Below, piece after piece: positions 15,033 to 24,470 of a stretch of DNA of 64,000 bases. The position numbers and the translations under genes were made by a program. The DNA is from Nocardiopsis suaedae. GTDB taxonomy: Bacteria > Actinomycetota > Actinomycetes > Streptosporangiales > Streptosporangiaceae. Every line of letters begins with the position of its first letter. Positions within the stretch are counted from its first letter, which is position 1. The notes beneath the pieces were generated by a model. That model had not been told where the DNA came from. It saw only the letters and a list, made by a program, of their open reading frames with translations, and ran no database searches. The DNA is taken from positions 62,001 to 126,000 of the forward strand of contig NZ_JAQFWP010000014.1 of NCBI RefSeq assembly GCF_027706745.1, read 5' to 3'.

Positions 15033-15052
15033 GTGTAGTGAATTCACTACAC
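15033..15052. promoter_or_regulatory. Perfect 20-bp palindrome, repressor operator
   Basis: GTGTAGTGAATTCACTACAC is fully symmetric and AT-richer than its surroundings. It lies 33 bp upstream of the glycoside-hydrolase-like gene start. The form, with two TAGTG half sites, resembles operators of GntR/LacI-type repressors; the cognate regulator is not in this window. Confidence 0.65.
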
Positions 15053-15241
15053 AGTGCGCGTGAGGTCGGGCGCCGCCCCTCGTGCGTGTCCGGCGCGGGG
15101 GAGACGCCGCGACTCCCTGCCGAACAGGGGTTAGTAAGAAACCTTCACGATCGTCGCCACGAACGCAATCCTTCTACAGCAGTTCGGGGCGGGTGGGGCG
15201 GATGGGGGAGGGGAGGTGCGGGGGCGGCGGCCCAGGACACA

Positions 15242-15261
15242 AACCAAGTGGTATGTTGGTT
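15242..15261. promoter_or_regulatory. Inverted repeat before the phosphotransferase-fold gene
   Basis: AACCAA (15242-15247) and TTGGTT (15256-15261) are separated by 8 bp and lie 33 bp before the GTG start of the next gene. The layout fits a TetR-type operator overlapping a promoter. Confidence 0.45.
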
Positions 15262-15293
15262 CGCCGACCGCCCACACCGAACGAGGAGCACGC

Positions 15294-16331
15294 GTGGACG
15301 ACCGCGGCATGCCCCCGCCTGGACTGGACCCCGAACGCCTCCGCGCGCACCTGGACGCCGAGCGGCCGGGTCTGGCCGCCGGGCCGCTGACCGCACGGCT
15401 CATCGCCGGGGGCCGCTCCAACCTCACCTATGAGGTCTCCGACGGCTCCCGCCGGTTCGTCGTGCGCCGCCCCCCGCTCGGCCACGTCCTGCCCACCGCC
15501 CACGACATGGCGCGCGAGCACCGCGTGGTCAGCGCCCTGGCCCCCACCCCCGTGCCGGTCCCGCGCACCGAGCTGCTGTGCACCGACACCGACGTGCTCG
15601 GCGCCCCCTTCTACGTCATGGAGTACGTGGAGGGCACCCCCTACCGGACGGCCGACCAGCTGACCGAACTGGGCCCCGAGCGCACCCGGGCCGTCGTGCT
15701 CGACCTGGTCGACACCCTCGTGGCGCTGCACGCCGTCGACCCCGCCGGGGTGGGCCTGGAGGACTTCGGCCGCCCCGACGGGTTCCTGGAGCGCCAGGTC
15801 CGCCGGTGGGGCAAGCAGCTCGACGCCTCCCGCAGCCGCGACCTGCCCGGCGTCGACGAGCTGCGCTCGGGCCTGGCCGCCCGCATCCCCGCCTCGCCCG
15901 CCCCCGCCGTGGTGCACGGCGACTACCGGCTGGACAACGTCCTGGTCGCCTCCGAGGGCGGCGCCGACCGCATCACCGCCGTGCTGGACTGGGAGATGTC
16001 CACCCTCGGCGACCCGCTGACCGACCTGGCGCTGATCGCCGTCTACAGCGGAACCGAGGTGCCCTCGGTCCCGGGCGTGGGCGACGCCGCGGCCGCCGAG
16101 GGCTTCCCCGCCGTGGAGGAGCTGGTGGCCCGGTACGCCGAGCGCTCCGGGCGGGACGTGTCCGACTTCGACTGGTACGTCTCCTTCGCCTTCTTCAAGC
16201 TGGCGGTGATCCTGGAGGGCATCCACTTCCGCTTCACCCAGGGCAAGACCGTCGGGGGCGACTTCGCGCACATCGGCGAGGCCGTCCCCGGGCTGGTCGG
16301 CGCCGGGCTCAAGCGCCTGGGCGCGGGCTGA
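15294..16331 (+). CDS. Aminoglycoside-phosphotransferase-fold protein (ACAD10/11-like kinase domain)
   Basis: A 345-residue protein of the APH/choline-kinase fold. LIAGGRSNLTYEVSDG is the nucleotide-binding loop, VVRRPPLGHVLPTAHDMARE is the ACAD10/11-specific stretch containing the conserved basic residues, VVHGDYRLDNVLV is the catalytic loop (Brenner-type HGDxxxxN), and AVLDWEMSTLGDPLTDLA is the metal-binding segment. Members phosphorylate small molecules; the mammalian homologue handles 4-hydroxy-acyl-CoAs, so a role in acyl-CoA metabolism is likely given the fab/fadD neighbours. The GTG at 15294 has GAGGAG upstream. Its 3' end overlaps the convergent GST-like gene by 23 bp. Confidence 0.85.
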   Translation: MDDRGMPPPGLDPERLRAHLDAERPGLAAGPLTARLIAGGRSNLTYEVSDGSRRFVVRRPPLGHVLPTAHDMAREHRVVSALAPTPVPVPRTELLCTDTDVLGAPFYVMEYVEGTPYRTADQLTELGPERTRAVVLDLVDTLVALHAVDPAGVGLEDFGRPDGFLERQVRRWGKQLDASRSRDLPGVDELRSGLAARIPASPAPAVVHGDYRLDNVLVASEGGADRITAVLDWEMSTLGDPLTDLALIAVYSGTEVPSVPGVGDAAAAEGFPAVEELVARYAERSGRDVSDFDWYVSFAFFKLAVILEGIHFRFTQGKTVGGDFAHIGEAVPGLVGAGLKRLGAG

Positions 16332-17352
16332 CCACCCGCGGCCCCGCTCCGCCCCCGTCCCCCGCGCCCGTCCCGGCCCCGCCCAGGCGGGCGCGGCCGT
16401 GCGGGGCCGCGAAGTCGGGCAGCGGCCCTGCAGGCACGATGCGGCGCGGGTTCAGCGCCCCGTGGGTGATGTAGTAGTGCCGCCGGATGTGGTCGAAGTC
16501 GGTGGTGGAGCCGAACGCCGGGTGCGCGTACAGGTCCCGGGCGTAGCCCCACAGGTGCGGGTAGTCCTGCAGCCGCCGCAGGTTGGCCTTGAAGTGGGTG
16601 CCGTAGACGGTGTCGAAGCGCGCCAGCGTCGGCCACAGCCGCACATCGGCCATGGTGATCCGGTCCCCGGTCAGGTAGCGCCGGTCGGACAACCGCTCCT
16701 CCAGCCCGTCGAGCGCCTCGAAGAGCGCCGCCACCGCCTCGTCGTAAGCCTCCTGGGAGGGGGCGAAACCGCACTTGTACACCCCGTTGTTCACGGCGGC
16801 GTACAGGTGGCGGTCGAGCGCGTCGATCTCGTCCCGCAGCCCCGCCGGGTAGAGGTCGGTGCGGTCGCGCGCCCAGGCGTTGAAGCAGCCGTTCAGGTCC
16901 AGCGCGACCTCGTCGAACCGGTTGGAGACGATGCGCCGGGTGTCGGTGTCCCACAGCACCGGCACCGACACGTGCCCGTCGTACCCCGGCTCTGTGGCCT
17001 CGTACAGGTCGCGCAGCAGCGCGAAGTGCCCGACGGTGTCCGGGCCGTGCCCCGGCCCCTCGCGGAACGCCCACCCCCGGCCGTCCCGGACCGGGTCGAC
17101 GACGGCGACGGAGAGCACGTCCTCGAGCCCCTTGAGCGCGCGCACGATGAGCGTGCGGTGCGCCCACGGGCAGGCGTAGGAGACGTACAGCCGGTAGCGC
17201 CCCGCCTCGGCGGGGAAGCGCTCGGAGCCGATCCGGCCGCCGAATCGGTAGGCAGGGCGCTCGAACGCGGCGCCCTTCGGGGCGGTCATGGAGCTTCCGT
17301 AGTCGCCGTAGCGGTCGAAGTCGACGGGGGCAGCGGTCGTGACGGTCGTCAT
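16309..17352 (-). CDS. Xi-class GST-like (glutathionyl-hydroquinone reductase-like) protein
   Basis: A 347-residue two-domain protein. The thioredoxin-like N-domain has the Xi-class catalytic segment YVSYACPWAHRTLIVRALKG, with the Cys of CPWAHR as nucleophile, and the helical C-domain contains NNGVYKCGFAPSQEAYDEAV and TMADVRLWPTLARFDTVY. Xi enzymes such as YqjG and Ecm4 remove glutathione from glutathionyl-hydroquinones. Actinomycetes make mycothiol instead (see mshC in this window), so the natural thiol is probably different. The last 35 residues are a Gly/Ala/Pro tail beyond the usual family end. The ATG at 17352 has GGGGAGGA. Confidence 0.85.
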   Translation of the reverse strand: MTTVTTAAPVDFDRYGDYGSSMTAPKGAAFERPAYRFGGRIGSERFPAEAGRYRLYVSYACPWAHRTLIVRALKGLEDVLSVAVVDPVRDGRGWAFREGPGHGPDTVGHFALLRDLYEATEPGYDGHVSVPVLWDTDTRRIVSNRFDEVALDLNGCFNAWARDRTDLYPAGLRDEIDALDRHLYAAVNNGVYKCGFAPSQEAYDEAVAALFEALDGLEERLSDRRYLTGDRITMADVRLWPTLARFDTVYGTHFKANLRRLQDYPHLWGYARDLYAHPAFGSTTDFDHIRRHYYITHGALNPRRIVPAGPLPDFAAPHGRARLGGAGTGAGDGGGAGPRVVSPRPGA

Positions 17353-17543
17353 CGTGGTCCTCCCCGGGGAACGCCTGGCTCCGCCCGGTGGCCGGCACCG
17401 GTGCGCGCCAGTCCCCCCATACCCGCTCTCCGCTGGGGCGACGCTGCGGGGACGCCCGGTACCCGCCCTGGGGACGGGCCGGAACGCGCCTTGGGGCCGA
17501 CGGCGGCGGCCGCGGCGCCCGCGGTTCATATACCGGGCGGTAG

Positions 17544-18448
<905 letters not shown>

Positions 18449-18492
18449 CCGCCCCCCCCGGCCGCACGCCCGAACACCTGACAAGGACTCAC

Positions 18493-19257
18493 ATGGGAAT
18501 TCTCGAAGGCAAGCGCATCCTGGTCACCGGGGTGATCACGGACTCCTCGATCGCCTACCACGTCGCCCGGCTGTGCCAGGAGCAGGGCGCCACCGTCGTG
18601 CTCACCGGCTACGGCCGGCTGAGCCTGGTCGAGCGCATCGCCCAGCGCCTGCCCGACGCGCCGCCGGTGCTGGAGCTCGACGTCAATGACGAGGGGCACC
18701 TGGCCAGCCTCGCCGACCGGGTGCGCGAGCACGTGGACGGGATCGACGGCGTCGTGCACGCCATCGGCTTCACCCCGCAGTCCGGGCTGGGCGGCAACTT
18801 CCTCAACACCCCGTGGGAGGACGTGGCCAACGCCATGCACACCTCCGCCTTCTCCCTCAAGGCGCTCACCACCGCGGTGCTGCCCCTGATGAAGGACGGC
18901 GGGTCCGTCGTGGCCATGGACTTCGACAACAGCGTGTCCTACCCCATCTACGACTGGATGGGCGTGGCCAAGTCGGCGCTCACCTCCACCGCCCGCTACC
19001 TGGCCCGCTACCTGGGCGAGCACAAGGTGCGGGTGAACCTGGTCTCGGCCGGTCCGCTGCGCACCATGGCCGCGCGCAGCATCCCCGGCTTCGACGAGCT
19101 GGCCTCGCACTGGCCCGAGCGCGCCCCGCTGGGCTGGGACACCAACGACCCCGAGCCGGCCGCCCGCGCCGTGGTGGGGCTGCTGTCGGACTGGTTCCCC
19201 GCCACCACCGGCGAGATCGTGCACGTCGACGGCGGGTTCCACTCCACCGGGGCCTGA
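18493..19257 (+). CDS. fabI: Enoyl-[acyl-carrier-protein] reductase (NADH), InhA type
   Basis: A 254-residue SDR-type enoyl reductase. The start MGILEGKRILVTGVITDSSI is the FabI/InhA form with the modified glycine loop, VVHAIGFTPQSGLGGNF follows, and YDWMGVAK supplies the catalytic Tyr-x6-Lys. It reduces trans-2-enoyl-ACP in FAS-II and is the target of isoniazid/triclosan-type inhibitors. The start is supported by AAGGA before the ATG. Co-transcription with fabG is expected, but the MITE in the 175-bp gap may weaken it or supply a new promoter. Confidence 0.95.
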   Translation: MGILEGKRILVTGVITDSSIAYHVARLCQEQGATVVLTGYGRLSLVERIAQRLPDAPPVLELDVNDEGHLASLADRVREHVDGIDGVVHAIGFTPQSGLGGNFLNTPWEDVANAMHTSAFSLKALTTAVLPLMKDGGSVVAMDFDNSVSYPIYDWMGVAKSALTSTARYLARYLGEHKVRVNLVSAGPLRTMAARSIPGFDELASHWPERAPLGWDTNDPEPAARAVVGLLSDWFPATTGEIVHVDGGFHSTGA

Positions 19258-19364
19258 CGCGCCCGGCCCGGTGTGGCGCGGCCCGGTGCGGTGCGGGTGC
19301 GGGACCGGAGGCTCCGTGCCCGGCGCGGTGACCCGGCGTAGCCTGGGGAAAGCCGGACTTCCAC

Positions 19365-19400
19365 GCGGTGGGCGCCCCTCTGCAGAGGGGCGCCCACCGC
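19365..19400 (+). terminator. Perfect 36-nt palindromic terminator after fabI
   Basis: A 16-bp perfect stem (19365-19380 with 19385-19400) closes on TGCA. It lies 108 bp beyond fabI and 56 bp before the next gene; it should separate fabG-fabI from the following SDR gene. Confidence 0.7.
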
Positions 19401-19455
19401 CGCTTTCGCGGCCCTGACGGCGCCGCGGGACGACGAGGGGACGAGGAGAGGACAC

Positions 19456-20208
19456 ATGGATCTGGGACTCAAGGGCGCTCGCGCCGTGGTGACCGGCGCC
19501 AGCCGGGGCATCGGCCGCGCCATCGCGGGGGTCCTCGCCGAGGAGGGCGCCGACCTGGCGGTGTGCGCGCGCTCGGCCGGGCCGCTGGCCGAGGCGGCCG
19601 AAGACCTGCGCGCCACCGGCGCCACCGTGGTCGAGGGCGCGATCGACGTGGCCGACCCCGGCGCCCTGCGCGCCTTCCTGGACCGGGCCGCCGACGGGCT
19701 CGGCGGGATCGACGTGCTGGTGTCCAACGTCTCGGCGGGCGGTTCGGCCGACTGGGAGGCGGGGTTCGCCACCGACGTGATGCCGTTCGTGACCATGGCC
19801 GAGCACGCCCGCCCGTACCTGGCCGCCTCCGAGCGCGGCGGGTCGGTGGTCCTGGTGTCCACCACCTCGGCCCTGCACAGCGGGCCGCCGTCGGGCCCGA
19901 ACGCCTACGGCGCCCTGAAGGCCGCCCTCAACCACCACGCCGCCGCGCTCGCGCGCACCCTGCCCGCCGAGGGCGTCCGGGTGAACACGGTCTCCCCGGG
20001 GCCGATCGAGTTCCCGGGCGGGAGCTGGGCGCGGCGCAAGGAGGACGCGCCCGCGTTCTACGACTCCATCCGCGACGCGATCCCGATGGGGCGCTTGGGC
20101 GCCCCCGAGGAGGTGGCGCGCGCCGTGGCGTTCCTGGCGAGCCCGGCCTCCTCCTTCACCTCCGGCGCCAACCTGGTGGTCGACGGAGGCTTCGTGGACC
20201 GGGTGTGA
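19456..20208 (+). CDS. SDR-family oxidoreductase
   Basis: A 250-residue classical short-chain dehydrogenase: VTGASRGIGRAIAGVLAEEG (cofactor loop), the active-site serines in VLVSTTSALH, and YGALK as the Tyr-x3-Lys pair; the end ANLVVDGGFVDRV is also typical. The Asn-Ala-Gly motif is altered to SNVSAGG, as in some 3-oxoacyl-reductase-like SDRs acting on bulky substrates. Substrate is unknown. GAGGAGAGGA precedes the ATG. It is convergent with an acyl-CoA ligase gene, sharing a bidirectional terminator. Confidence 0.85.
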   Translation: MDLGLKGARAVVTGASRGIGRAIAGVLAEEGADLAVCARSAGPLAEAAEDLRATGATVVEGAIDVADPGALRAFLDRAADGLGGIDVLVSNVSAGGSADWEAGFATDVMPFVTMAEHARPYLAASERGGSVVLVSTTSALHSGPPSGPNAYGALKAALNHHAAALARTLPAEGVRVNTVSPGPIEFPGGSWARRKEDAPAFYDSIRDAIPMGRLGAPEEVARAVAFLASPASSFTSGANLVVDGGFVDRV

Positions 20209-20217
20209 CCGGTGCTG

Positions 20218-20276
20218 GGCCGGGGCGCGGCCGCCCCGCCCCCGTGCGGAAAGCGGGGGGCGGCCGCGCCCCGGCC
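20218..20276. terminator. Bidirectional terminator between convergent genes
   Basis: A long stem (20218-20239 with 20253-20276, one extra G on the right arm) lies between the stops of the SDR and acyl-CoA ligase genes. Confidence 0.75.
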
Positions 20277-20278
20277 GG

Positions 20279-21898
20279 TCAGGCGACCCCCAGCTCCCGG
20301 GCGGCCCACTCGCGGAGTTCGACCTTGCGGACCTTGCCGCTGACGGTCATGGGGAAGGACTCCACGGCCCGCACGTGGCGCGGGACCTTGTAGTGGGCCA
20401 GCCGCCCCTCGCAGAAGGCGGCGATCTCCTCCCGCGTGGGCGGATCGGCGGGGTCGGCCGGCAGCACGCACGCCGCCAGCTCCTCGCCGTACTTGGCGTC
20501 GGGGACGCCCACCACCTGCACGTCGGCCACCTTGGGGTGGGTGTGCAGGAACTCCTCGATCTCGCGCGGGTAGACGTTCTCCCCGCCGCGGATCACCATG
20601 TCCTTGATCCGCCCGACGATGGACACGTAGCCGTCCTCGCGCATCACCGCCAGGTCGCCGGTGTGCATCCACCGGGCCGCGTCGATGACCTCGGCGGTGC
20701 GCTCGGGCTCGTCCCAGTAGCCCAGCATCACCGAGTAGCCGCGGGTGCACAGCTCCCCGGCCTGGCCGCGGGGCAGCACGGTGCCGGTGGCCGGGTCCAC
20801 CACCTTGACCTCCACGTGCGGCATCACCCGGCCGACCGTCCCGGTGCGGCGCTCCAGGTCGTCGTCGACCCGGGTCTGGGTGGACACCGGCGAGGTCTCG
20901 GTCATGCCGTAGCAGATGGCCACCTCGGACATGTTCATCTCCGCCACCACCCGCTTCATGATCTCCACCGGGCAGGGCGACCCCGCCATGATGCCGGTGC
21001 GCAGGCTCGACAGGTCGTACCCGGCGAAGCCGGGGTCGCCCAGCTCGGCGACGAACATGGTGGGCACCCCGTACAGCGAGGTGGCGCGCTCGGCCGCGAC
21101 CGCGGACAGCGTCGCCGCCGGGTCGAATGCCGGGGCCGGGATGATCGTGCAGGCCCCGTGGCTGGTCGCCGCCAGGTTGCCCATGACCATGCCGAAGCAG
21201 TGGTAGAAGGGCACCGGCAGGCAGATCCGGTCGTGCTCGGTGTAGCCCAGCAGCTCGCCGACGAAGAACCCGTTGTTGACGATGTTGTGGTGGGAGAGCG
21301 TCGCACCCTTGGGGAACCCGGTCGTGCCCGAGGTGTACTGGATGTTGATCGGGTCGTCGGCGGACAGCACGGCGGCCCGCTCGGTCAGCTCCTGCGGGGC
21401 CACGTAGTCGGCCCCGGCCAGCAGCTCGTCCCATGTGGGGTCGTCGAAGAAGACGAGCTCGCGCAGTGCGGGCGCGGAGGAGCGGGCCTCCTCGGCCATG
21501 GCCCTGTAGTCGCTGCCCTTGTGCTCCTGGGCCGAGACCAGCATGCGCACGCCCGCCTGGCGCAGGACGAACTCCAGTTCGCTGCGCCTGTAGGCCGGGT
21601 TGATGTTGACCAGGACGGCACCCATCTTGGCGGTGGCGTACTGCACGAGGGTCCACTCGGCGCGGTTGGGAGCCCAGATGCCGACCCGCTCTCCCACGGC
21701 CACCCCGGCGGCCATCAGCGCGCGGGCGGCGCGGTCCACCTGGGCGCCGAACTCGGCGTAGGTCCACCGCAGGCCCTGGGCGACGTCGACGACCGCCTCA
21801 CGGTCGGGGTGCGCGGCGACCGCACGGTCGAGGTTCTCCCCGATGGTGTCGCCCAACAGCGGGGTCTGCGCTATTCCGCAGGCGTAGGACTTCGACAT
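20279..21898 (-). CDS. Long-chain acyl-CoA synthetase / AMP-binding ligase (FadD-like)
   Basis: A 539-residue acyl-adenylate ligase. The P-loop IQYTSGTTGFPKGATLSH (186-203), the A5 motif CYGMTETSPVS, the A7/A8 region MHTGDLAVMREDGYVSIVGR, and the C-terminal lysine segment MTVSGKVRK are all intact. It activates a carboxylic acid to acyl-AMP and then acyl-CoA; the family includes medium/long-chain fatty acyl-CoA synthetases (FadD35-like). GAGGAGCGGAGC precedes the ATG at 21898. It is divergent from a GAF-LuxR regulator, a likely controller. Confidence 0.9.
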   Translation of the reverse strand: MSKSYACGIAQTPLLGDTIGENLDRAVAAHPDREAVVDVAQGLRWTYAEFGAQVDRAARALMAAGVAVGERVGIWAPNRAEWTLVQYATAKMGAVLVNINPAYRRSELEFVLRQAGVRMLVSAQEHKGSDYRAMAEEARSSAPALRELVFFDDPTWDELLAGADYVAPQELTERAAVLSADDPINIQYTSGTTGFPKGATLSHHNIVNNGFFVGELLGYTEHDRICLPVPFYHCFGMVMGNLAATSHGACTIIPAPAFDPAATLSAVAAERATSLYGVPTMFVAELGDPGFAGYDLSSLRTGIMAGSPCPVEIMKRVVAEMNMSEVAICYGMTETSPVSTQTRVDDDLERRTGTVGRVMPHVEVKVVDPATGTVLPRGQAGELCTRGYSVMLGYWDEPERTAEVIDAARWMHTGDLAVMREDGYVSIVGRIKDMVIRGGENVYPREIEEFLHTHPKVADVQVVGVPDAKYGEELAACVLPADPADPPTREEIAAFCEGRLAHYKVPRHVRAVESFPMTVSGKVRKVELREWAARELGVA

Positions 21899-22147
21899 GC
21901 TCCGCTCCTCAACGCGTTTGCCGCCGCCACGCGGTTCCGCGGCCGACCGCCACGATGGTGCTCCATGTGAGGCAGGTCTCAGTACCCCCGAACGGGGGTA
22001 TGCCGGGACCGGCCAGGGCGGGCGCAGAGGGCCTTCGGATGCGGGGCCTTTGCGCACCGGCGCGCGATCGTGTTGCATGTGACCCACCTCTCGCAGGCCG
22101 ACGGCCCCTGGACGACCGCTGGGACGGCACCCACTTGGAGACACGCC

Positions 22148-23005
22148 ATGAGGTCCCACTCCGACCGCGACGCCACCACCGAGATCGGCTCCGCCCTGCC
22201 GGGACTGCGCCGTTCCAGCGGCCTCCCGGTGGTGTTCGGGGGAGCGGTGCGCGCCAGTGAGCGCGTGCACTACACCGAGCTGTTCGGGGCGGGGACCGAC
22301 GCGATCCGCGGCCTGGTCGTTCAGCCCGGGCGCGGGCTGGGCGGCAAGGCCGCGGCGATGCGCCGCCCGCTGTGGGTCCCCGACTACCTGCACGCCGAGC
22401 AGATCAGCCACGACTACGACGCGGCGGTGCGGGCCGAGGGCCTCAAGGCGCTGGTGGCGACCCCGATCGTGGTGGGCGGCCGCACCCGCGGCGTGCTCCT
22501 GGGCGGGCTGCGCCGGTCGCTGACCCTGGGCGACCGCACGGTGGCCGCCTTCGAGGAGGCAGCGCGCGAGGCGGGCCAGCGCATCGCCGTCCGGGACGAG
22601 GCGCGCCGCCGCGCCGCCGAGGCCGAGCGCGCGCGGGCCGCCGCCGACGAGCCCGGTCCGGGATCGCCCCGGTGGGCGGAGGTGCGGGCTCTCAACGCCG
22701 AGCTCCGTTCCCTGGCCGCCGACGTGGACGACGAGGACATGCGGACCCGGCTGCTGGAGGTGTGCGCCCGCATGGACGCCGCGGCGTCCGACGGTACCCG
22801 CCCGGACGCTCCGCGCATGGCCCCGCGCGAGATCGACGTGCTGGCGTGCGTGGCCCAAGGGTGTACCAACGCCGACGCCGCCCGGCGCCTGGGCCTGCGC
22901 CCGGAGACGGTCAAGGCCTACCTGCGCACCGCGATGCGCCGACTGGAGGCGCACACCCGCGTCGAGGCCGTGACGGAGGCGAGAAGGTACGGCCTTCTGG
23001 CGTGA
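22148..23005 (+). CDS. GAF-domain LuxR-type transcriptional regulator
   Basis: A 285-residue regulator. An N-terminal GAF-like sensor (about 15-155) includes GLVVQPGRGLGGKAAAMRRP and LKALVATPIVVGGRTRGVLL; a charged coiled linker follows; the C-terminal LuxR helix-turn-helix covers LAPREIDVLACVAQGC-like residues and NADAARRLGLRPETVKAYLR. Similar proteins in actinomycetes sit beside acyl-CoA ligase and dehydrogenase genes. The ATG at 22148 has GGAG. Divergent from the acyl-CoA ligase over a 249-bp gap, which it probably controls. Confidence 0.85.
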   Translation: MRSHSDRDATTEIGSALPGLRRSSGLPVVFGGAVRASERVHYTELFGAGTDAIRGLVVQPGRGLGGKAAAMRRPLWVPDYLHAEQISHDYDAAVRAEGLKALVATPIVVGGRTRGVLLGGLRRSLTLGDRTVAAFEEAAREAGQRIAVRDEARRRAAEAERARAAADEPGPGSPRWAEVRALNAELRSLAADVDDEDMRTRLLEVCARMDAAASDGTRPDAPRMAPREIDVLACVAQGCTNADAARRLGLRPETVKAYLRTAMRRLEAHTRVEAVTEARRYGLLA

Positions 23006-23044
23006 GGGGCGGGCCTCCCCGCGCGGGGGGGGGATTCCATCGGT

Positions 23045-23240
23045 GGGTGCCACACCGGGTGGGTTCGAAGGGTCCGCGTCGGCTGACGGCATCACGCCGC
23101 CAGGGCGGTGGAACCACTGCCGGGCCCACGGGCGCGGCGCACCGACGGCTGCTGCGGCCTCCTCGATCGTTCGGCCTTGCCGCAGGGCTGTCCAGAGTGC
23201 GCGCTCGCGCTCGTTGGGCAGGCGGAGGCGTCCGGAGGGG
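23045..23240 (-). pseudogene. IS30-family transposase relic (N-terminal part)
   Basis: In the 510-bp gap before the siderophore genes, one minus-strand frame reads RLRLPNERERALWTALRQGR, then TIEEAAAAVGAPRPWARQWF and HRPGGVMPS, resembling the N-terminal helix-turn-helix of IS30-type transposases. No catalytic part remains. The rest of 23006-23450 shows no gene. Confidence 0.4.
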
Positions 23241-23450
23241 CCGCTCCGCCCGGGTGATGCCCCCTCAGGCCGATCCGGTCAAGGCGGCACTCCTCCGGAC
23301 GGGACCGGACTTCGCGAGTCCTGATCGGGCGCCGAAGGTACCGCGGGCGTCATCCCGGAGCGGCCCGCGCGTCCGTCCTCCGGTCGGCTGACGCCGTTCT
23401 CCCGCGGTCCCGTGCGTGTTCTGGGCGCGCTCCCAGGCGCCCCTGGTGTC

Positions 23451-23469
23451 GTAGCGAAGCCTTGCCTAA
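23451..23469. promoter_or_regulatory. Iron box (DmdR/IdeR-type operator)
   Basis: Read on the minus strand the 19 bp are TTAGGCAAGGCTTCGCTAC, close to the actinobacterial iron-regulator consensus with TTAGG and CTA half sites around AGGC. It lies 45 bp upstream of the siderophore ABC operon. Confidence 0.7.
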
Positions 23470-23513
23470 GTTACGCTTGCCCGCGTTGACCAGTGCCGGA
23501 GGAGAGGGCAGGC

Positions 23514-24365
23514 ATGACCGTCCCGTTGCGCGCCGAGGGCGTGGAACTCGCCCACGGGGGCGCGCCGATCTGCCGGGATGTGACCCTGGAGCTCGCCCGC
23601 GCCGAGGTGACCGCGCTGGTCGGCCCGAACGGGTCGGGCAAGTCGACCCTCCTGCGCACCATGGCCCGGCTGCACCGCCCCGAAAGCGGGCGGGTGCTCC
23701 TGGAAGGCGCCGACATCGCCTCCTACTCCCCGCGCGGGCTCGCCCGGAACCTGGCCTTCCTCACCCAGGCCCCGACCGTGCCCTCGGGCATCACCGTCGC
23801 CGAGCTCGCCGCCTACGGCCGCCACCCGCACCGGGGCCTGCTCACCGGCCGCTCCGGCAGGGAGGACCGGGACGCCGTCGCGTGGGCCCTGGAGGCCACC
23901 GGCACCGGGCCGCTGCGCGACCGCCAGATCGACCACCTGTCCGGGGGCGAGCGCCAGCGGGCCTGGATCGCCATGGCGCTGGCGCAGCGCGCCCCCGTCC
24001 TGCTCCTCGACGAGCCCACCACCTACCTGGACATCCGCTACCAGGTGGAGGTGCTCCGGCTGGTCCGCTCGCTCGCCGACGACCACGGCATCACCGTCGC
24101 CGTGGTCCTGCACGACCTCAACCAGGCGGCGGCCTTCGCCGACACCATGGCCGTGCTCGCCGGGGGCCGGATCATCGCCGACGGACGCCCCGCCGACGTG
24201 CTCACCGAGGACGTCGTCCGGACCGCCTTCGGCATCGACACCACCGTCATCACCGACCCGGACACCGGGCTGCCCACCTGCCTGCCCTACCGGCGCGACG
24301 CGGAGCCCGCACCGGCTCCCGGCCCCCTGTCCGGCACCGGCGCCGGACACGTCGCCGTCGACTGA
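23514..24365 (+). CDS. Siderophore ABC transporter, ATP-binding protein (FepC/FecE type)
   Basis: A 283-residue ABC ATPase. Walker A GPNGSGKST (37-45), signature LSGGERQRAWIAMAL, Walker B VLLLDEPTTYLD and the H-loop VVLHDLNQAA are complete. The TYLDI segment after Walker B is typical of ferric siderophore and cobalamin importers. It energises uptake of an iron-siderophore complex with the binding protein and double permease that follow. GGAGGAGAGGG precedes the ATG. An iron box upstream implies repression by iron. The Pro/Ala-rich last 25 residues are beyond the core domain. Confidence 0.9.
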   Translation: MTVPLRAEGVELAHGGAPICRDVTLELARAEVTALVGPNGSGKSTLLRTMARLHRPESGRVLLEGADIASYSPRGLARNLAFLTQAPTVPSGITVAELAAYGRHPHRGLLTGRSGREDRDAVAWALEATGTGPLRDRQIDHLSGGERQRAWIAMALAQRAPVLLLDEPTTYLDIRYQVEVLRLVRSLADDHGITVAVVLHDLNQAAAFADTMAVLAGGRIIADGRPADVLTEDVVRTAFGIDTTVITDPDTGLPTCLPYRRDAEPAPAPGPLSGTGAGHVAVD

Positions 24366-24470
24366 CCCGGCCGACGGCACCGCACCACCATCACCCGCCC
24401 CCCCGGTCCGCTCGACCGTGCCCGGACCACCCCCCACTCCCATCACCGAGAAGAAGGAACGGCGTCCCCC

